Shown here: positions 35,063 to 45,800 of the stretch, piece after piece
Layout of the letters: each line of letters opens with the position of its first letter
How positions within the stretch are numbered: position 1 is the stretch's first letter
Notes under the pieces: generated by a model
Databases searched by the model: none
What the model was told of the DNA's origin: nothing
What the model saw: the letters and a program-made list of their open reading frames with translations, nothing else
NCBI GenBank assembly: GCA_017444345.1
Contig: JAFSWW010000128.1
Coordinates: forward strand, 1-49,376
Source: Synergistaceae bacterium
GTDB taxonomy: Bacteria; Synergistota; Synergistia; Synergistales; Aminobacteriaceae
Length of the DNA: 49,376 nt
Reading direction: 5' to 3'
Program-made: the position numbers and the translations under genes

Positions 35063-36103
35063 CTACAAAATTTCTTGAAACATTCCCATTTGATTAATTA
35101 TTGCAAGTGAATCGCTAATTATTTGCATGAACACCGCGCACCCGGTGCCTTCTCCCAGTCTCATTGAGAGTCTCAACGGGGGATTTACATTCAAAAATTT
35201 TGCTGCGCGGATATAAGCAGGCTCTAAAGACTCATGAGAAGCGAACATAAAATCACGGCACAAATTATTAAACTTGCAAGCCAGTACAGCCCCCGCAATC
35301 GAAATAACTCCGTCAATTATAACCGGAACGCGATATAATGCCCCGCCTATAAATAATCCCGTTATAGCCGCAATATCAAGACCTCCTACACAGGATAAAA
35401 TATTCATGGGAGAGTCTAAATTTTCTCCGTGAAAGTCAAGAGCCTCAAGAATTACATTTTTTTTGCGTAAAAATTGCTGATCGTTGAGTCCTGCTCCGCG
35501 TCCTATAAAATTTACATCTCGTGAATTCAAAGCCGCCATTATGCAAGCCGCCGCACTTGTTGTGTTAGCCATTCCCACTTCACCAGTGCCGATTAATTGA
35601 ATTCCCTTAGATTTTGCATCATGAACTAAATTAATAGCGAATTCAATAACTTTTTTTGCTGTATCTTGAGACATTGCGCGCTCATGTAAGAAATTTTTTG
35701 TGCCGTCATTCATGAATTTATGAGTGTAAATATTTTCGCATTCTCCTAAATCTTTAACGCCTAGATCATATATTTTCAAGTCTGAACCGGCCTGACGAGC
35801 TAAAATATTTATTGCTGCGTTTTGATTCACTGCGTAGACCTGCATTAATTTGCGCGTGAACTCTTGAGGCGACGAACATACTCCCTCGTTATAAATTCCG
35901 TTGTCTGCTCCGAATAAATAAATAATTTTTTGCGAGATTAAATTTTTAACTTGGCTTGTTATGCCTGATAATTTTATTGCGATATTCTCAAGTTCTCCCA
36001 GACTCCCGGCCGGTTTAACAAATTTTGCGTGAAGTTCGCGAGTCTCATTCATTGAGTTATAATCAAGCGGCTTGATATTTCTTAAAGCGTCATAAAGATT
36101 CAT
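35063..36103 (-). CDS. cobT: Nicotinate-nucleotide--dimethylbenzimidazole phosphoribosyltransferase
   Basis: 346 residues, the usual length of CobT. Family segments are KPAGSLGELE (about 31), FGADNGIYNEGVCSSPQE, GTGEVGMANTTSAAA, GLDIAAITGLF and LRLSMRLGEGTG with the catalytic Glu near residue 317. It transfers the ribose phosphate of NaMN to a lower-ligand base to build the cobamide nucleotide loop. The rest of the cobamide pathway is not in this window and no cobalamin riboswitch is seen in front. The neighbouring pncA supplies nicotinate for NaMN, which is a plausible functional link. Confidence 0.95.
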   Translation of the reverse strand: MNLYDALRNIKPLDYNSMNETRELHAKFVKPAGSLGELENIAIKLSGITSQVKNLISQKIIYLFGADNGIYNEGVCSSPQEFTRKLMQVYAVNQNAAINILARQAGSDLKIYDLGVKDLGECENIYTHKFMNDGTKNFLHERAMSQDTAKKVIEFAINLVHDAKSKGIQLIGTGEVGMANTTSAAACIMAALNSRDVNFIGRGAGLNDQQFLRKKNVILEALDFHGENLDSPMNILSCVGGLDIAAITGLFIGGALYRVPVIIDGVISIAGAVLACKFNNLCRDFMFASHESLEPAYIRAAKFLNVNPPLRLSMRLGEGTGCAVFMQIISDSLAIINQMGMFQEIL

Positions 36104-36160
36104 TTTTTCACATTTTCACCCTGCTATATTATAAATCATTTGCGCTGATACATTTTACAG

Positions 36161-36190
36161 TTTACAAGAAATCACATAGCGAAATATAAT
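36161..36190 (+). promoter_or_regulatory. Sigma70-type promoter of the GH28 gene
   Basis: TTTACA at 36161-36166 and a perfect TATAAT at 36185-36190, spacing 18. It lies 50 bases before the GH28 start, in the divergent gap with cobT. Confidence 0.6.
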
Positions 36191-36239
36191 AACAATAATT
36201 CATTTTCTACAAATTTTATATTATGGGAGGCATATTTTT

Positions 36240-38336
36240 ATGAAGAAGCTGCTATTATTCTTAAGCGTAATATTTATTTTTTCGTGCGCTTTGTCGGCAT
36301 TTGCTGATGATGACTACTGGAACTACGAAATTTATAAGGCAATCGAACAGCGAGTCAAGGCAAACACTCCGGCATTTCCAAAAGTTGACTTTGTTGTTAC
36401 TGACTCAAAATATTCGGCTTTAGTTGTCGACATGGAAGAAGAATATTTTATCACTGACGGCAAAGATGGGCATTTAAGACAGACTCAAACTGTGAAGGAC
36501 TACACAAAAGCAATTCAGGCAGCTATTGACGAGGCAAACAAGGCAGGCGGCGGGCGTGTAGTAATTCCTGCTGAAAAGGGAGCGACTCGCTCAAATCCTA
36601 CAGTTTATTATACCGGCTCAATCGAAATCAAAAGCAACGTAAATTTACATCTTGAAGAGGGCACGGAGCTGCGTTTTGTGCGAAATATCTCTAATAAATA
36701 TTATCCTGTTGTCTTGACAAGTTTTGAGGGCAACGACACTTATAATTACGCGTCCCCGGTCAGAGCTTTTCACGCGAAAAATATAGCTTTAACAGGTAAG
36801 GGCACTCTGAATCCTCAAGCAGATTTATTTAACTGGCAAGGCTGGAAAAATGGAATAAACGGATTCGAGAAACAATCAAAAGTTGTTGACGTTCTCGTTA
36901 AAGAATGGAGCGACAAAGCATATCCCATCGAGCGCAGATTATTGAATGACGGAGTAACGCCGCTCCCTGATAAGATTCCTACAATGGCCATAAACTGGGA
37001 CAATATAGAAGAAGTTATTTACATTGATACTCCTAAAGATGTCAAGCCGCTTAAATCACTTCTTAGACCCTGCACGTTTGAGCCGTATGCATGTGAAAAT
37101 ATTTTAATTGAAGATATTCGCATAATTAACTCGCCCATGTGGGAAGTTCACCCGTTGAGATGCAGAAATATTTTAATTCGGGGACTCGAAATCGACTCGC
37201 ACGGACATAATAACGACGGCGTAAACCCTGAATCGACTCATTATGTAATAATCGAAAACTGTTCATTCAGCACGGGTGATGACTGCATAGCGATAAAATC
37301 AGGCAAAAACAGAGACGGCTATAATCGCGGCAAAGTCGGCGGAGAGTCATGCGGAAATATCATAATCAGAAATTGCACATTTGCTGACGGACACGGCGGA
37401 GTTACTTGCGGTTCAGAGTGCACGGGCGGAATCAGTAACGTTTTTGCACATGATAATCACTTCGACAGCTTGAATTTACAGCAGGTTTTGAGATTCAAGA
37501 CTAATTCATACAGGGGCGGCTTAATCGAAAATATTTACTTCAAAGACAGCACAGTCGCAAAATGTTCAAATGCCTTAATGTACGGCGAGACTCAATATAC
37601 TTTAGGTTCAGCGCAGGACAAAGAAGGAGATTTAGGGCCCTATACTCCGCAGTTAAAGGGAGTCTACATGTCGAATATTACCGCAGGGAAGCCCGACGAT
37701 CCAGTTAAAGCAAAGAACGCTATTTTATGGAAAGCCTACGAGCGCGCGCCCATGACTAATATTAAAGTCAAAGATGTTACAGTTTATGGAGTCCAGAACG
37801 CAATAACTTTATCGAACGTGAAAAATTTTGAGCTTCACAACGTTAAAATCAGCCTAGAGTCAGATCCTGCAAAACTTGAGACTTACAACACCGAAAAAAT
37901 TGAGATCTCGGACGTTAAACTTTCAGCGGACGGCAAAGAATATAAACTCTCTGAGGGTGAACGAGTCAACATGCCCGATGATTTTGACAAGTCAAAACTT
38001 GTTACTATAACCGGAATAATTGAGACAAAAGATGCGATTTTTGCGGAGGGTAAGGGCTCATTAAATGCATTCTTAGACCGGGGGACTCTTGAAGCAGGAA
38101 ATAAAGCACCTGTTATTACTCCATTTGCTGCCGAAATCAAGAAAGTAGAAGACGGCAAATATTCATTCAACGTGAAAATTTCTTTAGCAGACAAGCCCGA
38201 CTATCAATATGCATACAGACCCGACACAGAAGCCGAGAATATGAACAGGGGCAATCATATTTTATCGCTCGTAGCAACAGGCCGGCCCTATGATCAGAAT
38301 ACTTATAATTACAACGTGAAGTGCAAAGCTGATTAA
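36240..38336 (+). CDS. Secreted GH28 polygalacturonase-like glycoside hydrolase
   Basis: 698 residues with a signal peptide (MKKLLLFLSVIFIFSCALSAFA). GGGAGG at 36225-36230 is 9 bases before ATG 36240. A pectate-type right-handed beta-helix spans about 90-560. GH28 catalytic signatures are all present: NNDGVNP (about 324), STGDDCIAIKSG (about 346), GHGGVTCGS (about 384) and RFKTN (about 416). The enzyme hydrolyses galacturonan of pectin in the periplasm or outside. A C-terminal region of about 130 residues looks like an Ig-like accessory domain. It is the only plus-strand gene between 17 and 48 kb, and no pectin-oligomer uptake genes surround it, so it may have been gained on its own. Synergistota are mostly amino-acid fermenters. 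Confidence 0.92.
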   Translation: MKKLLLFLSVIFIFSCALSAFADDDYWNYEIYKAIEQRVKANTPAFPKVDFVVTDSKYSALVVDMEEEYFITDGKDGHLRQTQTVKDYTKAIQAAIDEANKAGGGRVVIPAEKGATRSNPTVYYTGSIEIKSNVNLHLEEGTELRFVRNISNKYYPVVLTSFEGNDTYNYASPVRAFHAKNIALTGKGTLNPQADLFNWQGWKNGINGFEKQSKVVDVLVKEWSDKAYPIERRLLNDGVTPLPDKIPTMAINWDNIEEVIYIDTPKDVKPLKSLLRPCTFEPYACENILIEDIRIINSPMWEVHPLRCRNILIRGLEIDSHGHNNDGVNPESTHYVIIENCSFSTGDDCIAIKSGKNRDGYNRGKVGGESCGNIIIRNCTFADGHGGVTCGSECTGGISNVFAHDNHFDSLNLQQVLRFKTNSYRGGLIENIYFKDSTVAKCSNALMYGETQYTLGSAQDKEGDLGPYTPQLKGVYMSNITAGKPDDPVKAKNAILWKAYERAPMTNIKVKDVTVYGVQNAITLSNVKNFELHNVKISLESDPAKLETYNTEKIEISDVKLSADGKEYKLSEGERVNMPDDFDKSKLVTITGIIETKDAIFAEGKGSLNAFLDRGTLEAGNKAPVITPFAAEIKKVEDGKYSFNVKISLADKPDYQYAYRPDTEAENMNRGNHILSLVATGRPYDQNTYNYNVKCKAD

Positions 38337-38363
38337 TAAAAATTTTTGACTCGCATAAAATAA

Positions 38364-38390
38364 AGAGACAGGCTTTTGAAGTCTGCCTCT
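38364..38390. terminator. Bidirectional terminator between GH28 and tctA
   Basis: AGAGACAGGC pairs with GTCTGCCTCT over 10 positions with one mismatch, followed by TTTTGTTAT on the plus strand and TTTATTTTATG on the minus strand. It serves both converging genes. Confidence 0.75.
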
Positions 38391-38419
38391 TTTGTTATAT
38401 TGACTCGTGAATGAATGAA

Positions 38420-39946
38420 TTAACTAGATAATTTTTTCTTGTTAGCTGCTTCACGTTTATTAATTTTGCGCTGATTATAAATCGAGAAAAGTATAGTAGC
38501 GACTGACACAAGAAAGAATCCTACAGCGATGGGACGATTCAAAATCTCCCAGAAATTGCCGTTATTTACGTCGACAAAGCGCACAAAATTCTGTTCACAC
38601 ATCGGGCCAAGTATTAAAGCTAATAAGATAGGTGAGAGCGGGAACTCATATTTATTCATTAAGTAGCCGACCACGCCGAATAAAACACAGACTCCGACAT
38701 CGAAAATATTTTTATTAATCGAGAAAGCACCCAGTAACGAGACTATTAATATAATGGGATAAAGCATTTTTTTCTCGACTGATACGATTTTAGCAAAGAA
38801 TCTCACTCCCGCGCAGCCGACAACTAACATTGCAAGATTCGCAAGCATTAAAGCCGCAAAGACTCTATAAACTGTAGGGAGTTCATTAACATACATCATA
38901 GGGCCTGGCTGAATTCCCTTCATGATAAATGCTCCGAGAAGTACAGCAGTTACAGCATCACCGGGGACTCCTAAAGAAAGAAGGGGGATCATTGCACCGC
39001 CTGAACAGCCGTTATTTGCCGATTCAGTTGCAGCTACACCGTTGGGAATTCCTGTTCCCCATAATTCCGGATGTCTTGACGCGCTCTTGTTAAATCCATA
39101 TGAGACGAACACAGCAATATCTCCGCCGGCTCCGGGAATAGCTCCGATCATTGTGCCAATTAAGCCGCCTGATATAATATTCGGCCAAATCTGCCCGATA
39201 GTCTTTAAGTCCGGCAAAACGTTTGTAATTTTTTCCTCTGATTTCTGCTGCTTCTCTTCACCGTTAATAATTCTCTCAACTCCGGCTATGACTTCAGCAA
39301 TCGCAAATAATCCTATCAAAGTCGGAATAAACGAGAATCCCGACAATAACGGCCTGAATCCAAATACAAATCTTTTAGCTCCATACGTGGGATCTTGTCC
39401 GACTGTTGCGAGTAAAAGCCCGAAAAATGCCGAGATTAAACCTTTAGAAATTGACTTCCCGGAAATAGAGACAATTACAGACAGCCCGAAAAATGCAAGC
39501 ATCAACATTTCAGCACTCGTGAATTTCATGGCCATTTGAGCGACTAGGGGCGACAAGAAAGTCATAACTAACGCGCCGAGTACTCCCCCGCAAAATGATG
39601 CAAACATCGCAATTGATAAAGCCTTACCCGCTTGGCCTTTCTGACACATGGGATAACCGTCTAAAAGTGTCGCCGCAGCACTGGGAGTCCCCGGAGCATG
39701 TATTAATATTGCAGAAATCGAACCGCCGTACATCCCCCCGCAATAAATGCCGAGTAATAAGCCGATTGACGGTATTAAATCCATCCCGAACGAAAACGGA
39801 ATCAACAAAGCGACTCCCATTGTTGCAGTCATTCCGGGAACTGCTCCTAATAAAACGCCGCCTAAAGCTCCTAATAAAGTCATTAAGATAACTTGCCAGC
39901 TTGTGAAGACATTTATATAGCTCTCAAGTAATAAACTCCAATTCAT
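38420..39946 (-). CDS. tctA: Tripartite tricarboxylate transporter, large membrane subunit TctA
   Basis: 508 residues with about eleven to twelve membrane helices. Conserved segments are GVLLGAVPGMTATMGVALLIPF, GSISAILIHAPGTPSAAATLLDGYP and IGAIPGAGGDIAVFVSYG, which define TctA. It is the ion-coupled membrane channel that accepts carboxylates from the periplasmic receptor TctC. GGGGGTT precedes ATG 39946, and tctB ends 14 bases before it, so they are co-transcribed. The substrate may be citrate or another di- or tricarboxylate and cannot be read from sequence. Confidence 0.95.
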   Translation of the reverse strand: MNWSLLLESYINVFTSWQVILMTLLGALGGVLLGAVPGMTATMGVALLIPFSFGMDLIPSIGLLLGIYCGGMYGGSISAILIHAPGTPSAAATLLDGYPMCQKGQAGKALSIAMFASFCGGVLGALVMTFLSPLVAQMAMKFTSAEMLMLAFFGLSVIVSISGKSISKGLISAFFGLLLATVGQDPTYGAKRFVFGFRPLLSGFSFIPTLIGLFAIAEVIAGVERIINGEEKQQKSEEKITNVLPDLKTIGQIWPNIISGGLIGTMIGAIPGAGGDIAVFVSYGFNKSASRHPELWGTGIPNGVAATESANNGCSGGAMIPLLSLGVPGDAVTAVLLGAFIMKGIQPGPMMYVNELPTVYRVFAALMLANLAMLVVGCAGVRFFAKIVSVEKKMLYPIILIVSLLGAFSINKNIFDVGVCVLFGVVGYLMNKYEFPLSPILLALILGPMCEQNFVRFVDVNNGNFWEILNRPIAVGFFLVSVATILFSIYNQRKINKREAANKKKLSS

Positions 39947-39960
39947 GCAAGTAACCCCCT

Positions 39961-40491
39961 TTAAAATTTGTCGACAAAGTCGCGCAGAGGCTGAAGCACG
40001 CCCATGGGAATATTTACCGTCAATAATTTATAGAACACGAACCACATTATTAACGGGACTATTATAGACACGGGGATGATAATTTTTAGATCGCGCTTCC
40101 CGATTAACAGCATTATAATAATACTCACGCACGCAGATACTAGAACATAGCCGAGTCTGTCAAATAAATACGTGTACAATACGCATAAAATTATCACGAA
40201 CAGAGCAGCCGCCACGCCTTTATTTGTGAAGGGATTTATACTTGCTGAGAGTTCATTTTCCGGGTCGTCTTCAGTCATTCCGCGGGTTACTTTTATGAGA
40301 GACTGTACGAATAATATAATTGTAAATATAAACATGCCGCAGATCATAATTTGCGGAAATGTTGCAGGCTGTACAAATGCGCGCTTATGAACTCTAAATC
40401 CGGTCGTCTCGATATAAGCCCATACTTCAAAGATTAATAATATTATCGCACTGATTAGACTTGCAAAAGCCTTTGTTTGAGTCCTTCTCAA
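39961..40491 (-). CDS. tctB: Tripartite tricarboxylate transporter, small membrane subunit TctB
   Basis: 176 residues with four membrane helices in the pattern of the TctB family: one near the N-terminus, one near 50 and two after residue 90. The segment GFRVHKRAFVQPATFPQIM is characteristic. It is the small, poorly conserved partner of TctA. The start is TTG 40491, with AAGGACG 12 bases upstream; no in-frame ATG is near. It lies between tctC and tctA, and a terminator hairpin separates it from tctC. Confidence 0.88.
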   Translation of the reverse strand: MRRTQTKAFASLISAIILLIFEVWAYIETTGFRVHKRAFVQPATFPQIMICGMFIFTIILFVQSLIKVTRGMTEDDPENELSASINPFTNKGVAAALFVIILCVLYTYLFDRLGYVLVSACVSIIIMLLIGKRDLKIIIPVSIIVPLIMWFVFYKLLTVNIPMGVLQPLRDFVDKF

Positions 40492-40525
40492 GAAAATTCA
40501 CGTCCTTATCTATCATAATAAAAAA

Positions 40526-40548
40526 TGGGCAAGACCGCGCCCTGCCCA
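40526..40548 (-). terminator. Intra-operon terminator/attenuator between tctC and tctB
   Basis: On the minus strand TGGGCA pairs with TGCCCA around an 11-base GC-rich loop, followed by TTTTTTATT. It resembles the hairpin after livK and would keep receptor levels above permease levels. Confidence 0.75.
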
Positions 40549-40566
40549 CTCAATAATTAATCATTC

Positions 40567-41547
40567 TTAAATCTCAATTCCTGCCGCTTTCATAGCCGCC
40601 GGTACGTCGTGTTCTTCCTGCTGTTCGAGAAATGCCTTAAACTCCGCACCGTTCATGTAAGCAATTCCAAGTCCCGCATTTGTCATGTATTCAATGAAGC
40701 CGGGATCTTTGACTGCAGCCTCGCAGGCCTTAGCAAGTTTATCTTTTTTCGCAGGATCTACACCGTTCGGAAGTCCAAGCCCGCGCCATGTTGAATATAC
40801 GGCGTTAATGCCCTGTTCTTTGCAGGTGGGAATTTGGCCGAAAATTTTATTATTAATTCGTTCTTCTGCCATGAGTCCTAAGCAAATAAGATTACCGGAT
40901 TCAATAAATGAACGAGCTTCAGCAAGCGAAACAGTTACGCCCTCAATGTCGACGCCCTGAGCCGCAGCCTGTACAGCCGACGCAGCACCATCCGGATAAG
41001 TCACCATTTTGAGTTCAACTCCGGCAACATTCATGAAATAACCGCCCGCAATGTGCCAAACTGAATTAGCTGACGAGCCGCCCATACGAACTTGACCGGG
41101 GTGATCTTTGCAGTATTTAATGAAGTCTGCTAAATTTTTGATTCCGTTTTTCTCCGCCCATGCTTTATTAACAGTAATTCCGGCAGGGTCAGCGTTGAGT
41201 CTGCAAAGAGGGTCATAATTTACGTATGATTTATAATCTGAGACATCAAGAGCCTTATACGTAACGAACTCAAATGTAATCATTCCGAATGTGTAGCCGT
41301 CGGGATCAGCGTCCGCAATTGCTTCATGTCCTGTAACTCCGCCCGCACCTGTCTTGTTATCGACGATAATTGTCTGGCCAAGCTGTTTTTCGAGTGCCTG
41401 ACAGAAAGCGCGCAAACATGAGTCAGTACCTCCGCCTGCTCCCCATGGACATATAGCCGTGAGTGACTTTTCCGGGTATTCAGCCATAGCAGCCGAGACA
41501 CTCAACACTAGAACGAGAATCATTACAAGAGCAAATAATTTTTTCAT
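40567..41547 (-). CDS. tctC: Tripartite tricarboxylate transporter substrate-binding protein TctC (Bug family)
   Basis: 326 residues with a signal peptide (MKKLFALVMILVLVLSVSAAMA). The mature Bug-type receptor begins EYPEKSLTAICPWGAGGGTD, and has VDNKTGAGGVTGHEAI and GLGLPNGVDPAKK, all typical. It binds a carboxylate in the periplasm and delivers it to TctA/TctB encoded downstream. GGAGGA precedes ATG 41547. It is the first gene of the operon. Confidence 0.94.
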   Translation of the reverse strand: MKKLFALVMILVLVLSVSAAMAEYPEKSLTAICPWGAGGGTDSCLRAFCQALEKQLGQTIIVDNKTGAGGVTGHEAIADADPDGYTFGMITFEFVTYKALDVSDYKSYVNYDPLCRLNADPAGITVNKAWAEKNGIKNLADFIKYCKDHPGQVRMGGSSANSVWHIAGGYFMNVAGVELKMVTYPDGAASAVQAAAQGVDIEGVTVSLAEARSFIESGNLICLGLMAEERINNKIFGQIPTCKEQGINAVYSTWRGLGLPNGVDPAKKDKLAKACEAAVKDPGFIEYMTNAGLGIAYMNGAEFKAFLEQQEEHDVPAAMKAAGIEI

Positions 41548-41673
41548 GATTGTTCCTCCTTAATATAATATAAATCGCAAAAATATATTTAGAATGTAAA
41601 TTGATTATATTGTAATAAATGCAGAGATGTCAACAGACAGCCAAACAAATAATAAACCTGTTCAAACAAAAAA

Positions 41674-41708
41674 ATATCCCCCTCCTGAAAATCTTAAGAG
41701 AAGGATAT
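41674..41708 (-). terminator. Rho-independent terminator of the RND pump operon
   Basis: On the minus strand ATATCCTTCTC pairs with GAGGGGGATAT over 11 bp (with G-U pairs), followed by TTTTTTT. It lies 24 bases past the adaptor gene's stop. Confidence 0.88.
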
Positions 41709-41731
41709 ATCACACTATATGCGATTAAAAT

Positions 41732-42844
41732 TTACATTCTGACTTTTTGCCCCTCGTGTAAAAGATGAGCACCGGCAACAACTATTATATTTCCGTCTTT
41801 GAGCTGTTCACTTGAAATATCTACAAAGCCGTTATTATGAGGTGTAGCCTGCTTTACGTCAACGCGGTTTACTACATTGTTATCACAGCGCCATACATAA
41901 TTTTTATCTCCTACTGTAACAAGTGCAGTCTGAGGAATCGTGTAAACTCTTTCACCGCCTCCAAAATCTGACACTTCAACTTCTACAGTGGCATTCATTC
42001 CGGGAAGCAAAGCGACATCTTTTTGTTGAGGCATTACGGCAATTACTGGGAATGTGTTAGTGTTTCTATCAGCCTGTAAAACAAATTCTTTAACTTTCAG
42101 AGGGAATGACTTTCCGGGGATTGCGTCAAATTTTGCACGAATTGAGTCAGGTGCTGAAGAAGTCGATTTTGTCGCCCAGATAACATCATTCTCAGGGACA
42201 TTAAAGACTATTTCAAGCATAGATATATCCTGTAAAATAAAAATTGTCTGCTTTGCTGTTACGTCCTGAAAACTTTCGACCATTCTATCAACAATTACTC
42301 CGTCAAATGGAGCTCTGAGTTCTGTATCTCTTAACGAGTCACGTACTGCAACAGTTGACGCCCTAGCTACATTTAATGCAGATTTAGCTACGTTCATTTC
42401 AGTTTGATATGTGTCGTAAGTTGCTTTGGGAATAACTTTTTGTTTGTAGAGATTCTCATAACGTTTGAAATTTGCCGCTGCGTTCTCGTATTGAGCTTGA
42501 GCTTGTGCTTGATTGCTTTGTGCCTGCCTTAATTGAGTCTGATAGTCGCGAGGGTCTAATGTCGCAAGTAACTGGCCTTTCTTGACTGAAGCACCCTTTT
42601 CAACGTTAATATTTTTGATAGGTCCTGACACCCTGAATGATAAATCAACGCGCCGGCCTCCCTGCAATGTTCCGTAATACTGCCATAAACCGCCCTTGCC
42701 GTTACTTTTGAGTGTAACAGTTTTTACAGGCCTTATAACTTCTTTCTGAGGGATTTCTTCTTCTTGGCCCCGCATGAACTCAAGACCCTTATATGCCCCG
42801 AATACTAAACCTACAAGAATTACTATCTCGATTAATCTTTTCAC
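41732..42844 (-). CDS. RND efflux pump periplasmic adaptor (MFP)
   Basis: 370 residues with an N-terminal membrane anchor (LIEIVILVGLVFGAYKGL). The lipoyl halves are FRVSGPIKNINVEKGASVKKG and LRAPFDGVIVDRMVE, joined by an alpha-helical hairpin rich in Gln and Ala (about 105-165). A beta-barrel and a membrane-proximal domain follow. It links the inner-membrane RND pump to an outer-membrane channel across the periplasm. The start is GTG 42844, with AAAGGTGAT 9 bases upstream. The pump gene ends 28 bases before it. No TolC-like gene is nearby. Confidence 0.92.
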   Translation of the reverse strand: MKRLIEIVILVGLVFGAYKGLEFMRGQEEEIPQKEVIRPVKTVTLKSNGKGGLWQYYGTLQGGRRVDLSFRVSGPIKNINVEKGASVKKGQLLATLDPRDYQTQLRQAQSNQAQAQAQYENAAANFKRYENLYKQKVIPKATYDTYQTEMNVAKSALNVARASTVAVRDSLRDTELRAPFDGVIVDRMVESFQDVTAKQTIFILQDISMLEIVFNVPENDVIWATKSTSSAPDSIRAKFDAIPGKSFPLKVKEFVLQADRNTNTFPVIAVMPQQKDVALLPGMNATVEVEVSDFGGGERVYTIPQTALVTVGDKNYVWRCDNNVVNRVDVKQATPHNNGFVDISSEQLKDGNIIVVAGAHLLHEGQKVRM

Positions 42845-42872
42845 GATTTAGATCACCTTTCTGCAAAAAATT

Positions 42873-45800
42873 TTATTCGTCTTCGTCATCGTCATTGTCG
42901 CTGCTGTTATCGCTGTCAGGGTCAGGATTTGGAACGTTATAAGCGACCGCAGTCATAACAGGTATAAATACCATTGTGAGAACCGTGCTTACAGTGAGTC
43001 CGCCCATAATTGTAACAGCCATCGGGCCGAACATGCTGTCCCAAATTAGCGGGATCATTCCTAAAACTGTAGTTACTGCTGACATTGCAACAGGCCTTAA
43101 TCTGCTGACTCCAGTTTCAACGATTGATAAATAACGATCTTTACCTGAAGCAAAATCGCTAGCTACTTGATCCAATAATACAATTGAGTTTTTAGCAAGC
43201 ATTCCTACTAGACTCAGAATTCCCACTATAGAGAGAAAGTCCAGCGGTTTACGAGCTAAAAGAAGTCCGATTACAACTCCGATTACAATTAAGGGTATTG
43301 AGCCAAAAATTATAAATGGCTGTCTGAACCCGTTAAATAAGAATACCATTATTGTAAACATGAGTATTAAACACGGAAGGAATAATTTAGACATTCCATT
43401 CATTGCGTCCTTCTGGCTCTCGTCCTCGCCTCCCCATTCAAATCTATATCCAAACGGTAAGGGAATAGATTCAATTTTAGGGCGTATTCTTTCCTGCATC
43501 TCTGCGACATTAGAGCCGAGAATAACATCACTTGCTACAGTTAAAACTCGTCTTCTATTTCTGCGCATAATTACTTCATCTTCATATGAGACTGCAATAT
43601 CTGATATAACCGAGCCTAATGTTACAGATTTATTTGCAGACGGCGACCATATAGGCAGAGAAACTAAATTTTCAACTCTGTTGCGTTCTTCGGGGATTAA
43701 TCCAAATAAAATCGGGAGTGATTTATTTTTGTCTCTGAAGGCTCCGACTGTTACGCCTGTAGTGCCTGTTAAAATCGCATTATTTATCTTTGGACGGGTT
43801 AAGCCTAGACTCTGCATTCTATCTTTACGAATTAACGGCCTAAATACTGTAACTCGGTCATTCCAATCGAGTCTAACACAATTATGTATAGGGTCTTGTT
43901 CCATGATTTCGAGGGCTTTTTGTGCCAGCTCGCGCAGTACAACAGGATCATCACCGTAAAATCTAGCTTCTATAACAGGAGCCATGCTGGCACCCTTTGA
44001 GAATAATTTGCAGACTCCTATAACGCCGGGCATTTCTTCGTCAATAATTCGCTGGGTTTCGCTTAAAATCGCCTTAGGATCTCCGCCCTGATTGATTTCT
44101 ACGAGTAATTCCGAGAATGAATTATCAGAGTCAGGAGGTGAATATGTCAGCATAAATCTTAAATTTCCGCCCCCGATTGTGCTTGTAACGTTTTTAATGT
44201 CGGGATTCTTGCGTAAACGTTCGGCGAGTTTCTCCGTCATGTCCCTCTGAACATTTATTGAAGTTCCTTCACGCTGCCATAAATCTGCGACAAAATACAT
44301 TGCTGTTGACGAAGGGAAGAATACTTTTTCTATTGATGTAATTAACGTGATAAGCGAGAAAGCAAATATTATTACAACTACGGCTATTGTCATGAGTCTT
44401 CTATGTAAGCAGCCTTCAAGAAATGCCCGGTAAGCTCTGAATAATATGTTGTTATAGGGATCTCCGCCTGATTTATTATCGGGCTTAAGCATTAAATTTC
44501 CGATTACTGGTGTCGCAGTGATAGCAAATAACCAGCTTAACATCATTGATATTCCTACAACCTGAAGCAAACTCCGACAAAATTCGCCGGTATTGTCAGG
44601 AGATAACCCGATCGGAGCAAATGCAAGTACAGCTATAAAAGTCCCGCCGAGCATTGCCCATATTGAGCCTGATACTGTACTGGAAGCGGCATCTTCTGCG
44701 GATTGTCCATTTTGAACGCCGACAAGCATTCCTTCAGTAACGACTATAGCATTATCAACTAATGAACCTAAAGCGATTATCATTGCTGCGAGAGAAACTT
44801 GCTGCAGGAAAATTCCCTGTTGATTCATAACTATGAGAGTAGCCGCAACCGTCAATAATAAAACTATTCCGATAATGAGTCCGGATCTCATGCCCATGAA
44901 AACAAGCAGGACTCCGACAACTATAACGAGCGACTCAACTAAGTTAATTACGAAATCATTGACTGATTTGACAACTCCATCGGACTGCATATAAATAGGC
45001 TCAAGTTCCATACCGATCGGGCGTTCTTCTTCGAGTTCTGCGAGTCGTTTTTCTACAGCCTCACCCATAGTAACAACATTTCCGCCGGTAATTGTCGATA
45101 TACCGATTCCCAAAGATGGCCGGCCGTTGAAATACATCATCATTGTTTGAGGATTCGCGTAATCACGTCTTACTTCTGCAACTTCCTTGAGTCTTATTAA
45201 ATGGCCTTCAGTTCCGCCTATAACAGTCTCGCCGAAATCTTCAACGTTTAAGATTCCGCCGGTTGGATTTATTGTTACGTACTGATCGCCGTAAAAAGTT
45301 TTGCCCATTTCAGAAATAGTATTTTGTTGATTGAGAACGTCAAATATAGTATTTGAAGATATTCCCAAAGAACGCAGGCGGGAAGATGAAAACTCAACGT
45401 AAACGGCTTCTGTCTGTTCACCGATTATATTAACTTTAGCGACTTCATTAACCAGCACTAATTCTTTTTTCAGGAAATCAGCATAATCGTATAATTCTCT
45501 CATTGTGTAGCCGTCTCCGGTAAGAGCATAATATTGTCCGAAAACGTCGCCGAAATCATTATTAATTACAACTGAACAGCCAGCGGGTAAAGTAATAAGA
45601 GCGTCATTAACTTTCTGTCTTAAGACGTTCCAAACTTGAGGGAGATCTGCGGCCGTATATTCGTCCTTAATGTCAACATAAATAACTGCTTGACCGGGAC
45701 TAGAACGAGTCCTGATTTTCTTGATTTCTCCCATAGCTTGAATAGCGTCTTCCATTCTGCTGGCTGCTTCCTGTTCTGCTTCGTAAACTGTAGAACCGGG

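Noticed and set aside
36104-36239. Cobalamin riboswitch in front of cobT
   Set aside because: The gap to the divergent GH28 gene is only 136 bases, with no B12-box-like sequence or fold on the cobT strand.
38922-39539. 205-codon plus-strand frame inside tctA
   Set aside because: It is antisense to a clear TctA gene with full family motifs; no start signal and low-complexity Pro/Asn/Ile content.
43360-43959. 199-codon plus-strand frame inside the RND gene
   Set aside because: Antisense to a full-length RND transporter; no ribosome site or domain.
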